In this document: positions 8,160 through 16,278 of the stretch, in pieces | Layout of the letters: each line of letters starts with the position of its first letter | Numbering within the stretch: the first letter of the stretch is position 1 | NCBI GenBank assembly: GCA_023261465.1 | Contig: JAHFOW010000010.1 | Coordinates: 1 to 20,827, forward strand | Source: Planctomycetota bacterium | Lineage (GTDB): Bacteria; Planctomycetota; Brocadiia; Brocadiales; Brocadiaceae | Length of the DNA stretch: 20,827 bases | Reading direction: 5' to 3' | Made by a program: the position numbers and the translations under genes | The notes under the pieces: model-generated | Told to the model about the DNA's origin: nothing | Databases searched by the model: none | What the model saw: the letters and a program-made list of their open reading frames with translations, nothing else

Positions 8160-9149
8160 ATGCAGCAGAATCAAAAGGCATCTATTACAGGTATAGGGTC
8201 CTACCTGCCGAGTAAAATATTAACAAACCACGATTTAGAAAAGATGGTTGATACCAGCGACGACTGGATTGTTCAGCGTACTGGTATTAAAGAACGGCGC
8301 ATCGTCGAAAATAGTATGGTTACGTCAGACCTTGCAGCCCAGGCATCGCTCAGGGCGATGGAGGATGCCGGGGTTTCACCGCGAGATATTGATATGATTA
8401 TAACATCGACGATTACCCCGGATCATTTCTTTCCATCGACCTCGTGTTATATACAGCAAAAAATAGGCGCTATGCGTGCGAGCGCCTTTGACATACTGGC
8501 GGCTTGCGCCGGATTTATTTATGCGCTATCTATTGCACAGAGCGTTGTAAATTCAGGAGCTGTAAAGACTATTCTTGTGGTTGGGGCTGAGTGTCTATCA
8601 AAGATAACTGATTATACAGACCGCACAACCTGTGTTTTGTTTGGGGACGGCGCTGGCGCTGCCATAGTGCAAAAAAGCAATACGAAACATGAAATTATTT
8701 CTACAAATCTTGCAGCGGATGGTTCTCAGGCAGACATTCTGATAATGCCTGGTGGCGGCGCAAGGAATCCGGCCGCCCTGGAATCTATTCAGCAGCGTTT
8801 GCATTATATTCAATTTAAGGGCAAAGAGGTATTTAAACTGGCAATTACCAATATAACAAATTTAATATTAGAAACGGTGGAGAAAAACGGGTTAAAGCTA
8901 AGCGATATTGACTTAATTATTCCCCATCAGAGTAACCTGAGAATTATTGAGGCAACGATGGAAAAGCTTGGATTGCCGATGGAAAAGGCATTTGTAAATA
9001 TTGATAAATATGGAAATACATCATCCGCTTCTGTTCCTATCGCGATTGACGAAGCCAGGCGGGAAGGGCGTATCCGGAAAGGAGATATGGTGATGCTGGT
9101 GGCTTTTGGAGGAGGTTTAACGTGGGGGTCTTCGCTCATTCGGTGGTAG
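8160..9149 (+). CDS. fabH: 3-oxoacyl-ACP synthase III (FabH)
   Basis: FabH condenses acetyl-CoA (or another short acyl-CoA) with malonyl-ACP to start fatty-acid synthesis. The Cys-His-Asn triad is visible: Cys116 in AACAGF, His256 in IIPHQSN and Asn286 in YGNTSSAS. The C-terminal GGGLTWG loop is present. At 329 residues it is full length. The gap after plsX is 43 bp and the ribosome binding site is weak. Its last 28 bases overlap the fabD frame, and the codons for the Gly-Gly-Gly motif double as the fabD ribosome binding site. Primer specificity (straight or branched chain) cannot be read from the sequence with confidence. Confidence 0.97.
   Translation: MQQNQKASITGIGSYLPSKILTNHDLEKMVDTSDDWIVQRTGIKERRIVENSMVTSDLAAQASLRAMEDAGVSPRDIDMIITSTITPDHFFPSTSCYIQQKIGAMRASAFDILAACAGFIYALSIAQSVVNSGAVKTILVVGAECLSKITDYTDRTTCVLFGDGAGAAIVQKSNTKHEIISTNLAADGSQADILIMPGGGARNPAALESIQQRLHYIQFKGKEVFKLAITNITNLILETVEKNGLKLSDIDLIIPHQSNLRIIEATMEKLGLPMEKAFVNIDKYGNTSSASVPIAIDEARREGRIRKGDMVMLVAFGGGLTWGSSLIRW
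9108..9115 (+). promoter_or_regulatory. Ribosome binding site for fabD inside fabH
   Basis: GGAGGAGG lies 6 nt before the GTG at 9122. This favours GTG 9122 as the fabD start over the later in-frame GTG at 9143. The same bases encode the conserved Gly run of FabH. Confidence 0.7.
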
Positions 9150-10090
9150 CAAACGCCAAAAAGACTGCTTTTCTCTTTCCCGGCCAGGGTGTTCAGTATG
9201 GAGGGATGGGTAAGGACTTTTATGAAAATTTCAAAGAAGCCCGTGAAGTCTTTATCCAGGCCAGTGAAATTCTGAAAATTAATTTAGCTGTCCTGTGTTT
9301 TCATGGAAAACAGGATGAATTAAATAAGACATCTCTTTGTCAGCCTGCTATCCTGGTGACGAGTATCGCCATACTTGAAGTTTTAAAGCAAAATTCATCA
9401 GTCCGGATGGATACATGTCATGCAGTTGCAGGGCTCAGCCTTGGAGAGTATACGGCTCATGTGTCCATCGGTTCAATAGCCTTTGCTGATGCGGTAAAGT
9501 TGGTGTACAAACGTGGTACCTATATGCAGGAAGCATGTAATGCCGTCCCCGGCGGCATGGCCTCTGTAATTGGATTGGAAGATGAAAAAGTAGAGAAGAT
9601 TTGTAATGAAGTAAGGTCGATGGGAGTCATCTGTGCCGCAAACTATAATAGTCCCGGACAAATTGTCATCTCCGGTGAAAAATCGGTTTTAGAAAAGGCA
9701 GCCTCCCTGGCAAAGGAACGAGGAGCCAGGATGGTTGTTCCTTTAAAGGTAGACGGGGCGTTTCATTCAGGGTTAATGAGTCCGGCAGGCAGCCGGCTTT
9801 CAAAGGAGCTTGAGTCAACGTCAATCTCCAGGCCAAGCGTTCCTGTTGTTGCAAATATTCATGCACGATATGTGCGCGAACCAGATGAAATCAGGGTATC
9901 GTTAGCAAAACAACTCGATAGTCATGTCCGATGGCATCAGTCGGTACAAACGCTGATACAGGATGGTTTTAATCAGTTTTACGAAATTGGCCCTGGAAAA
10001 TCTTTAACGGGGCTTATGAAAAGGATTGACGCCAATCAGGAAATGAAATGCATTGACACTGTTGAAGCATTAAAAAATTTAACAAAATAG
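9122..10090 (+). CDS. fabD: Malonyl-CoA:ACP transacylase (FabD)
   Basis: FabD loads malonyl groups onto ACP to feed elongation. The family signatures are LFPGQGVQYGGMG (residues 18-30), the nucleophile Ser106 in GLSLGEY, and the catalytic His215 in GAFHSGLM. A GQIVISG block and the C-terminal EIGPGKSLTGL are also present. At 322 residues it has the normal length. It starts with GTG at 9122, overlapping fabH by 28 bp, with a strong ribosome binding site inside fabH; GTG 9143 is the alternative start. The next gene is acpP rather than fabG, which normally follows fabD. Confidence 0.96.
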   Translation: MGVFAHSVVANAKKTAFLFPGQGVQYGGMGKDFYENFKEAREVFIQASEILKINLAVLCFHGKQDELNKTSLCQPAILVTSIAILEVLKQNSSVRMDTCHAVAGLSLGEYTAHVSIGSIAFADAVKLVYKRGTYMQEACNAVPGGMASVIGLEDEKVEKICNEVRSMGVICAANYNSPGQIVISGEKSVLEKAASLAKERGARMVVPLKVDGAFHSGLMSPAGSRLSKELESTSISRPSVPVVANIHARYVREPDEIRVSLAKQLDSHVRWHQSVQTLIQDGFNQFYEIGPGKSLTGLMKRIDANQEMKCIDTVEALKNLTK

Positions 10091-10103
10091 AACTAATTTA
10101 AGA

Positions 10104-10110
10104 GAGGAGG
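10104..10110 (+). promoter_or_regulatory. Strong ribosome binding site for acpP
   Basis: GAGGAGG lies 9 nt before a GTG at 10120. It decides the non-ATG start of acpP and suits a protein made in large amounts. Confidence 0.75.
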
Positions 10111-10119
10111 AAAAAAACT

Positions 10120-10353
10120 GTGTCTGCAGTCGAAAACAAGGTAAAAGAAATTATTTCAAAACAGTTAGGGGTAAAAGCGGAAGATGTTAAAAAGGAAACA
10201 TCATTCATTAATGATCTGGGCGCTGATTCTCTGGATACTGTTGAATTGATTATGGAGTTCGAAGATGCCTTTGATATAAACATACCAGATGAGGAAGCGG
10301 AGAAAATACGGACGGTGGGAGACGCTATCAAATATATTGAGGACCATAAATAG
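10120..10353 (+). CDS. acpP: Acyl carrier protein
   Basis: This small acidic carrier holds growing acyl chains on a 4'-phosphopantetheine arm. The attachment site is Ser37 in GADSLDTVEL, and the four-helix pattern continues through EFEDAFDINIPDEEAEKI. At 77 residues it matches the family exactly. It starts with GTG behind a strong ribosome binding site and lies 29 bp after fabD. Its TAG stop is followed immediately by the fabF ATG, so the two are almost certainly translationally coupled. Its product would serve FabH, FabD, FabF, PlsX and LpxD, all encoded within a few kb. Confidence 0.98.
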   Translation: MSAVENKVKEIISKQLGVKAEDVKKETSFINDLGADSLDTVELIMEFEDAFDINIPDEEAEKIRTVGDAIKYIEDHK

Positions 10354-11598
10354 ATGACAAAACGACGCCGGGTCGTTATTACGGGTATTGGAGCGCTCAC
10401 ATCTCTGGGACTGGAAAAAAAACAAATCTGGTCGGCATTATGCGAGGGCAAAAGCGGTATAAAACCTATCACACTTTTTGACACCACTGCTTTTGATGTT
10501 CATTTTGGCGGTGAGGTGAGTGGTTTTGAAGCGGGCAAGTGGTTTGAGGTAAAAGAGGTGCGGAGAATTGACCGTTTTGCCCAGTTTGCCGTGGTTGCTT
10601 CCATCCAGGCTATAAAGGATGCCGGTCTGAAACTGGACGATTTTGACAGAACAAGGATTGGTGTCATCGTTGGCTCAGGTATGGGAGGTCTGATTGAACT
10701 TGAGAACCAGCATACAATTCTTATGCAAAAGGGACCTTCCAGAATATCTCCCTTTATGGTTCCCAAATTAATGGTCAATGCGGCCTCTGCACAGGTAGCA
10801 ATACGATTCGGACTGAAAGGCCCAAACTACGCGGTGGTAACGGCATGCACGACAGGGGTCAATGCTATAGGTGAAGCTGTGCACATCATTCAGAGAGGAG
10901 ATGCTGATATTATGGTATCCGGGAGTTCTGAGGCCGTAATTACCCCATTAGGACTTGGCGGGTTTAGCTCCATGAAGGCCCTTTCAACCCGTAATGATGA
11001 GCCGCAGAAGGCCAGCCGTCCCTTTGATAAAGATCGCGATGGTTTTGTCATGTCAGAAGGGGCGGGTATTGTGGTGCTCGAAGAGTTTGAAATTGCCAAA
11101 AAAAGAGGAGCCCGCATCTATGCCGAAGTTTTGGGATACGGAATTAATGGCGATGCATACCATATCGCTGCTCCAGAACCTAACGCTGAAGGCGCCATGC
11201 GGTGCATGGTAAGCGCATTAAAAGACGCCCGGTGCAATCCGGAAGAAATAGAGTATATTAATGCGCATGCCACATCAACCCCTATCGGTGATAACATAGA
11301 GGTAAAGGCTATCAAGAAGGTTTTTGGCGCTTATGCTCCAAAAATACCCGTAAGCTCTACAAAATCGATGCTCGGTCATCAGCTTGGAGCTTCCGGAAGT
11401 GTTGAAGTTGTTATCTGTGCCCTGGTAATAACGGAAGGCACTATACCACCGACAATCAACTATGACGCACCTGACCCTGAATGTACGGGATTGGATTTTG
11501 TTCCCAATGTGGCTCGTGAAAAGAAAGTTAACAAGGTGCTTTCCAATTCATTTGGATTTGGCGGGCATAACGCCAGTATTATTCTCGGCAAAGTATAA
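10354..11598 (+). CDS. fabF: 3-oxoacyl-ACP synthase II (FabF)
   Basis: FabF is the elongating condensing enzyme that joins acyl-ACP with malonyl-ACP. The catalytic residues are Cys165 (TACTTG), His305 (NAHATSTP), Lys337 (STKSMLGH) and His342. The C-terminal NSFGFGGHNAS loop is present. At 414 residues it is full length. The ATG follows the acpP stop with no gap. It is the last plus-strand gene of the lipid block; only 38 bp separate it from the convergent lpxD stop, and no clear terminator is visible there. Confidence 0.97.
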   Translation: MTKRRRVVITGIGALTSLGLEKKQIWSALCEGKSGIKPITLFDTTAFDVHFGGEVSGFEAGKWFEVKEVRRIDRFAQFAVVASIQAIKDAGLKLDDFDRTRIGVIVGSGMGGLIELENQHTILMQKGPSRISPFMVPKLMVNAASAQVAIRFGLKGPNYAVVTACTTGVNAIGEAVHIIQRGDADIMVSGSSEAVITPLGLGGFSSMKALSTRNDEPQKASRPFDKDRDGFVMSEGAGIVVLEEFEIAKKRGARIYAEVLGYGINGDAYHIAAPEPNAEGAMRCMVSALKDARCNPEEIEYINAHATSTPIGDNIEVKAIKKVFGAYAPKIPVSSTKSMLGHQLGASGSVEVVICALVITEGTIPPTINYDAPDPECTGLDFVPNVAREKKVNKVLSNSFGFGGHNASIILGKV

Positions 11599-11636
11599 AA
11601 ATACCAGCAGATGTCTTATAAAGCTATAATCCCCTG

Positions 11637-12647
11637 TTAAGGAATGTTTTTAATAAGTTTCTTAATAACAACATATATTTCCGGTAACTTTTTAATTAAT
11701 ACCTGAATACGTTTCTCTTCATTGATGGGCCTGGCCGGGGAACCCCAGACGACGGAGCCAGGTTCCAGGCTTTTGTAAACCTTTGAACCACCGCCAATGA
11801 CGCAGTTATCGCCAATGGTCGCATGGTCAGTAATTCCCACATCTTCTGCAATCAGGACATTCCGCCCGATTTTGGCGCTTCCGGCGATTTTCGCATAAGC
11901 GATGAGCATGGAGTTGTCACCTATGATAACGTTATGTGCAATGTGGGAATGGTTGTCTATTTTTACTCCATTTCTAATGACTGTCTTGTCAAGTGCAGCG
12001 CGGCAGATGGTGACCATTGAGCCGATTTCAACATCATCTCCGATTTCCACAGTCCCGATTTGCGGTATTTTGGCATGTTTACCTTTTATTTGAAGATAAC
12101 CGAATCCATCGTCCCCGATAACCGTGTTGCTGTGAATAATAACCCTTTTTCCTATGGTAACATCTTCGCGGATAGTAACATGGGGGTAAATTATTGAGTC
12201 ATCTCCAACACAACTCCCCCTCCCGATAAAAGTATAGGGGTAGATGACCACATTATTTCCTATCGTTACATGGTCATCAATGACGACATAAGCGCCAAGA
12301 GAAACATCTTTTCCAAAAGTAACGTCTTTACCTATGGATGCTGTAGGGTGGATGCCCATGGGACTCTTGAGTTTTTCCTTTGCAACGACTTCCATAAATT
12401 TTGTAAAGGCAAGGAATGGATTTTCGATAACAATGTGCGGTTTCCTAAGTTCTTGAATCTCCCGGTGTGATACGATTGCCGACGCTAAGGTGGTTAATGC
12501 TTGTGGAATAAGCGTATCATTCTTAATAAATGTTATGTCGCCATTTTTTGCAGCTTCGATGCTGGCTAATCCAGTGATAAGAGCAGAGGGATTGCCAATG
12601 ATTTTTCCGCCGATAATCGTTTGAATCTGATTTAATGTGTATTCCAT
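11637..12647 (-). CDS. lpxD: UDP-3-O-acylglucosamine N-acyltransferase (LpxD)
   Basis: LpxD transfers a hydroxyacyl chain from ACP to the amine of UDP-3-O-acyl-glucosamine, an early lipid A step. The N-terminal LpxD domain has the TLxQIxxxIGGxIIGNP pattern and GLASIEAAKNGDITF. A long left-handed beta-helix of hexapeptide repeats (IGKDVTFGKDVSLGAY and on) follows. The catalytic His238 is in HIAHNVIIGDN, and a C-terminal helix follows GSPARP. The frame stays open to an ATG at 12809, but those 54 residues are unlike LpxD and lie over a promoter. Family alignment favours ATG 12647 (MEYTLNQ, 336 residues), with ATG 12659 possible. Neither start has a good ribosome binding site. It is divergent from glmS and separate from its usual bamA/fabZ/lpxA partners. 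Confidence 0.93.
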   Translation of the reverse strand: MEYTLNQIQTIIGGKIIGNPSALITGLASIEAAKNGDITFIKNDTLIPQALTTLASAIVSHREIQELRKPHIVIENPFLAFTKFMEVVAKEKLKSPMGIHPTASIGKDVTFGKDVSLGAYVVIDDHVTIGNNVVIYPYTFIGRGSCVGDDSIIYPHVTIREDVTIGKRVIIHSNTVIGDDGFGYLQIKGKHAKIPQIGTVEIGDDVEIGSMVTICRAALDKTVIRNGVKIDNHSHIAHNVIIGDNSMLIAYAKIAGSAKIGRNVLIAEDVGITDHATIGDNCVIGGGSKVYKSLEPGSVVWGSPARPINEEKRIQVLIKKLPEIYVVIKKLIKNIP

Positions 12648-12657
12648 TATTTTGAAC

Positions 12658-12686
12658 ATCGTATCACAACCATAAAGCACTGTCAA
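12658..12686 (-). promoter_or_regulatory. Candidate lpxD promoter
   Basis: Reading the minus strand, TTGACA (12686-12681) is followed after exactly 17 bp by TACGAT (12663-12658). Initiation would fall near 12651, only a few bases before the ATG at 12647, suggesting a very short or nearly absent leader. The -10 overlaps the alternative ATG at 12659. Confidence 0.5.
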
Positions 12687-12699
12687 ACTAAGTTTTATA

Positions 12700-12729
12700 T
12701 TGACAATTTTATTGGTTTCTAACAATAAT
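12700..12729 (+). promoter_or_regulatory. Candidate glmS promoter
   Basis: TTGACA at 12700-12705 and AATAAT at 12724-12729, 18 bp apart, give a good sigma-70 match with a leader of roughly 95 nt. Its -35 is 13 bp from the -35 of the opposed lpxD promoter. I see no glmS-ribozyme-like structure in the leader. Confidence 0.5.
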
Positions 12730-12831
12730 ATGTACATTTCCATAAAGATTGAAAATGTCTCTGTGCTGCCCGTGGGTATGAAAATGACAATAAATTTCGG
12801 TAATTCCAAAAATTTTTGAGGAGCAATTTAT

Positions 12832-14658
12832 ATGTGTGGAATCGTGGGATATATTGGACAAAAAAAGGCGGTTAAGGTTTTATTAGAGGGCATCAAAAGA
12901 CTCGAATATCGTGGTTATGATTCCTCCGGCATTGCTTTTGTTGAAGACGGCACAATGCGATGCGAAAAGGCAGTGGGAAAGGTTGCTGAGTTGGAGAAAA
13001 AGATTGACGGGAAAAACTTTCATGCACATGTAGGAATCGTCCATACTCGTTGGGCTACCCATGGCGCGCCCACCATGAATAACGCGCATCCCCATGTTGA
13101 TTGTAGTGGCGAGATTGCTGTTGTCCATAACGGAATTATTGAAAATTATGATTATTTAAAATCTATTTTAGAACGTGAGGGCCATACCTTTCAAAGCGAG
13201 ACAGATACAGAGGTACTTGCTCATCTCATTGAAAAATACTTCCAGGGCAATCTTGAGACGGCTGTTATGGAGGCATTAAAAGAGGTGGAGGGAACCTATG
13301 GTATTGCCGTGATTTCCACCAAAGACCCTCAAAAAATTGTTGCCGCACGAAAAGGTTCTCCCCTAGCACTAGGCATAGGAAACAAGGAATATTTTATCAC
13401 CTCTGACGTCTCCGCATCGCTGCCTCATACGCGGGATGTGGTGTATCTGGACGATAATGAATTGGCCGTTCTTACGATGGATCACTATGAAACAAAAACC
13501 ATGCAAAATATCCGTACCTATAAAAAGGTTGAAGAGATATCGTGGAATATCGACATGATTGAAAAGGGCGGTTACGAGCATTTCATGCTCAAGGAGATCC
13601 ATGAGCAACCCCAGGCGCTGAAAAATGCCATGCGTGGGAGAATTGAAAGTAATAGCGGCTTAATAAAGCTCGGTGGATTGATTAACTATGAAAAGGAACT
13701 TCGGGCGTGTAAACGTATCGTTATCGTTGCCTGTGGCACCTCATGGCATGCAGGGCTGGTGGGTGAATACATGCTGGAAGAACTGGTGCGTATCCCTGTC
13801 GAGGTTGAATATGCATCTGAATTCCGGTATCGAAACCCCGTGATTGAGGAAGGTACGCTCGTAATTGCTATTAGCCAATCAGGTGAGACGGCTGACACCC
13901 TTGCGGCAATACGGGAGGCGCGCCACAAAGGCGCAAAGATACTCTCCATTTGCAACGTGGTTGGCAGTACTATTGCCAGGGAGGCAGACTGTGGAATTTA
14001 CTTACATATCGGTCCGGAAATTGGAGTTGCTTCCACCAAGGCATTTACAGCTCAGATTACAGTTTTATATTTGTTCACCCTGCACATGATGCATCTGAAA
14101 CATCCTCGCGTTCCGATGCATGACGATATGGTGAAGGCAATCCAATCCATACCCGATAAGATTCAGACCATCCTTGAAAGTGAAGAGGAGATGGTAAACC
14201 TTGCAAGGATATATAAGGACAGTGAACACTTCCTCTATTTAGGGAGGGGATACAATTATCCCGTAGCCCTTGAAGGCGCTTTAAAACTAAAGGAAATATC
14301 CTATATCCACGCAGAAGGTTATCCTGCCGCTGAGATGAAGCATGGCCCTATTGCGCTCATTAACAAGGACATGCCTGTTGTCTTTATTGCCACAAAAGAC
14401 GGCGCCTATGGAAAGATACTCAACAATATAGAAGAGGTCAAAGCACGGGGCGGGAAAATAATTGTAATTGCAACGGAGGGAGATGATCAAATTGGAGAAA
14501 AGGTAGATCACGTGTTGTACATACCAAAGACGTCTGATACCCTGACGCCCATCTTATCCGTAATCCCGTTGCAGTTACTGGCATATCACATGGCCGTGAT
14601 GCGGGGTTGTGATGTGGACAAGCCCAGAAATCTTGCTAAGAGCGTAACGGTTGAATAA
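12832..14658 (+). CDS. glmS: Glutamine--fructose-6-phosphate aminotransferase (GlmS)
   Basis: GlmS makes glucosamine-6-phosphate from fructose-6-phosphate and glutamine, committing carbon to UDP-GlcNAc for peptidoglycan and lipid A. The N-terminal nucleophile Cys is directly after Met (MCGIVGYIG). The glutaminase domain carries RGYDSSG, HTRWATHG and NAHPH. Two SIS domains follow, with CGTSWHA, ISQSGETADT and SICNVVGSTIAR. The C-terminus is DKPRNLAKSVTVE. At 608 residues it is full length. GAGGAG 7 nt before the ATG is a strong ribosome binding site. It has its own promoter and a strong hairpin after it, so it is probably monocistronic. Confidence 0.98.
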   Translation: MCGIVGYIGQKKAVKVLLEGIKRLEYRGYDSSGIAFVEDGTMRCEKAVGKVAELEKKIDGKNFHAHVGIVHTRWATHGAPTMNNAHPHVDCSGEIAVVHNGIIENYDYLKSILEREGHTFQSETDTEVLAHLIEKYFQGNLETAVMEALKEVEGTYGIAVISTKDPQKIVAARKGSPLALGIGNKEYFITSDVSASLPHTRDVVYLDDNELAVLTMDHYETKTMQNIRTYKKVEEISWNIDMIEKGGYEHFMLKEIHEQPQALKNAMRGRIESNSGLIKLGGLINYEKELRACKRIVIVACGTSWHAGLVGEYMLEELVRIPVEVEYASEFRYRNPVIEEGTLVIAISQSGETADTLAAIREARHKGAKILSICNVVGSTIAREADCGIYLHIGPEIGVASTKAFTAQITVLYLFTLHMMHLKHPRVPMHDDMVKAIQSIPDKIQTILESEEEMVNLARIYKDSEHFLYLGRGYNYPVALEGALKLKEISYIHAEGYPAAEMKHGPIALINKDMPVVFIATKDGAYGKILNNIEEVKARGGKIIVIATEGDDQIGEKVDHVLYIPKTSDTLTPILSVIPLQLLAYHMAVMRGCDVDKPRNLAKSVTVE

Positions 14659-14674
14659 GAATTGTTTATTTAAT

Positions 14675-14701
14675 GGAGAGCGAATCGGCACTTCGCTCTC
14701 C
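14675..14701. terminator. Hairpin between convergent glmS and DUF1326 gene
   Basis: GGAGAGCGAA (14675-14684) and TTCGCTCTCC (14692-14701) form a perfect 10-bp stem with a 7-nt loop, extendable by one T-A pair. It lies between two converging genes and could terminate both. The flanks are AT-rich but lack a long T-run on either side. Confidence 0.6.
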
Positions 14702-14734
14702 ACTGATTGATTCTACGAAAGGATATGAAAATAT

Positions 14735-15421
14735 TTAATTGTTTGTAAATTGAAATGTTGTCGCAAAGCCGCTTCGCCCGTCATAATTCCATTCCTGCTT
14801 GTCCTCCGTAAACCGATGGGTGGTAGTCCTTCCCATGTTTAATGTCAAATCAAATTCCTTTGACCAGATAGAAAAGTTTTTGTTGACGATTTGTGTTGGC
14901 TTGCTTGTATCGCCAGCCCCGTGTAAAAATTCAAAATCCAGAATTAATTTGCCCGGCACCTCGGCCTTTCTGCGCCATTCTGTTGACTCGATGCGGATAG
15001 GTAAATACCGCACGGTAATTCTTTCCTGGGGAACTTTGGCAAAATTGAATACATGGTTCTGAAAGATGTCTAATAAGGCATTCTTCTGAACTGCCGATGC
15101 CTTTTCGTCAATATAAAAGACAATCCAATTTCTATCGGCTGTTGCCGTTAAGTCTGTTACTCCGATTACCGTCTGTCCATCCAGGCTAAATTGTCCATAA
15201 GTTCCTTTAAGAACACGAAAAACTCCGGCAATTTTGCATGTCTTGTTGTGGGTCGGTTCACTTCCAAAGAGACACGGGCATCCCGGATTGCAGGTACACC
15301 CCTCGAAATATTCTCCCTCAATAGACCATTGAGGATTTGCAAAAACACTATTCGATATGCCCCAGAATACCATCATAAAGAGCGTCAGACCAGACAATCC
15401 ATATTTCATTTTTTTCAACAT
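14735..15421 (-). CDS. Secreted Cys-rich DUF1326-type protein
   Basis: The function is unknown. Residues 1-28 look like a Sec signal peptide: a basic start, the hydrophobic core LSGLTLFMMVFWG, then SVFA before NP. Right after it comes the DUF1326-like start WSIEGEYFEGCTCNPGCPC, with Cys42, Cys44, Cys48 and Cys50, plus Cys62. The tight CxCxxxCxC pattern suggests metal binding or disulfides in the periplasm. The rest (228 residues in all) is predicted soluble, with DEKAS and FHGAG-like stretches typical of the family. AAGGAG just before the ATG is a good ribosome binding site. It lies 83 bp downstream of pcm on the same strand and may be read with it or from its own promoter. Family assignment is from pattern recognition only. 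Confidence 0.8.
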   Translation of the reverse strand: MLKKMKYGLSGLTLFMMVFWGISNSVFANPQWSIEGEYFEGCTCNPGCPCLFGSEPTHNKTCKIAGVFRVLKGTYGQFSLDGQTVIGVTDLTATADRNWIVFYIDEKASAVQKNALLDIFQNHVFNFAKVPQERITVRYLPIRIESTEWRRKAEVPGKLILDFEFLHGAGDTSKPTQIVNKNFSIWSKEFDLTLNMGRTTTHRFTEDKQEWNYDGRSGFATTFQFTNN

Positions 15422-15504
15422 CTCTTTCTCCTTGTAAACATAACTGTAGAATTAAACAACCACAAAAATTGATAAATTACCAGGAATAGATCATTTTCTC
15501 ACGG

Positions 15505-16278
15505 TCATTTTCTGATAAGAGGCACAAATCGAACGGGAATAATGGATTCTTTTATTACCTTTGAAGAAGCATCCTTCGTAATTAACATCAAATCCTGTAC
15601 TTCGTACACACCCCCGACGGGGATGACCATACGCCCTCCGGGTTTAAGCTGTTCGATAAGGGGTTGTGGTATATGCTCTGCTGCAGCGGTAACAATGATT
15701 GCATCAAAAGGGGCATGTTCCGGCCACCCCTTGTATCCATCACCGATCTTTCCCTCTATATTAGAATAGCCCATAGTTTTGAGTCGCTTAAAGGCATTAT
15801 TTCCCAGTTCCTCAACGATTTCTATTGTATACACCTGCCCTGCGAGCATGGCAAGGATCGCCGACTGATACCCTGTTCCCGTTCCTACCTCCAGGACTGT
15901 ATCGTCTTTGTCTACCTTTAATAATTCCGTCATGAATGCCACGATATACGGCTGGGAAATCGTCTGTCCCAGACCGATGGGCACTGGTTGGTCCCAGTAA
16001 CTATACGCACGATTTTCATCGGGAATGAAAAGATGCCGGGGCACTGCTTCCATAGCATCAAGCACCCTTTTATCCCGAATGCCACGATTGGCAATCTGCT
16101 CTTCCACCATCTGTTTCCTATGTCGTGTGAAGGTTTCCTCGTTATAGAGTGTACCTTTGTCACCCATGGCAGAAACACCGCCCTTCTTAAAAACAGTCGG
16201 GATAATAAAAGATATTAAAAGAGCCACGCATGTGGCGATAAACACCATAATACTTATTTTCATAATATTTCTTTTCAT
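15505..16278 (-). CDS. pcm: Protein-L-isoaspartate O-methyltransferase with N-terminal membrane/signal segment
   Basis: Pcm methylates L-isoaspartyl residues using S-adenosylmethionine, starting repair of damaged proteins. The family pattern is clear: MVEEQIANRGIRDKRVL, VPRHLFIP, GLGQTISQPYIVAFM, the SAM-binding motif VLEVGTGTGY (128-137), and DAIIVTAAAEHIPQPLIEQLKPGGRMVIPVG. At 257 residues it is longer than the usual 205-220. The extra length is a hydrophobic N-terminal segment (about residues 8-30, KISIMVFIATCVALLISFII) acting as a signal peptide or anchor, which would place the enzyme outside the cytosol. The start ATG overlaps the selD stop (ATGA), so the two are translationally coupled; ATG 16263 is an alternative start. 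SAM supply outside the cytosol would be a puzzle, so a cytosol-facing anchor remains possible. Confidence 0.93.
   Translation of the reverse strand: MKRNIMKISIMVFIATCVALLISFIIPTVFKKGGVSAMGDKGTLYNEETFTRHRKQMVEEQIANRGIRDKRVLDAMEAVPRHLFIPDENRAYSYWDQPVPIGLGQTISQPYIVAFMTELLKVDKDDTVLEVGTGTGYQSAILAMLAGQVYTIEIVEELGNNAFKRLKTMGYSNIEGKIGDGYKGWPEHAPFDAIIVTAAAEHIPQPLIEQLKPGGRMVIPVGGVYEVQDLMLITKDASSKVIKESIIPVRFVPLIRK

Noticed and set aside
12648..12809. N-terminal extension of LpxD by 54 codons
   Set aside because: The extra residues do not resemble LpxD, and the stretch covers promoter-like sequence for both lpxD and glmS.
12730..12831. glmS ribozyme in the glmS leader
   Set aside because: The leader is short and I see no pattern resembling the ribozyme; those known are mainly in Firmicutes.
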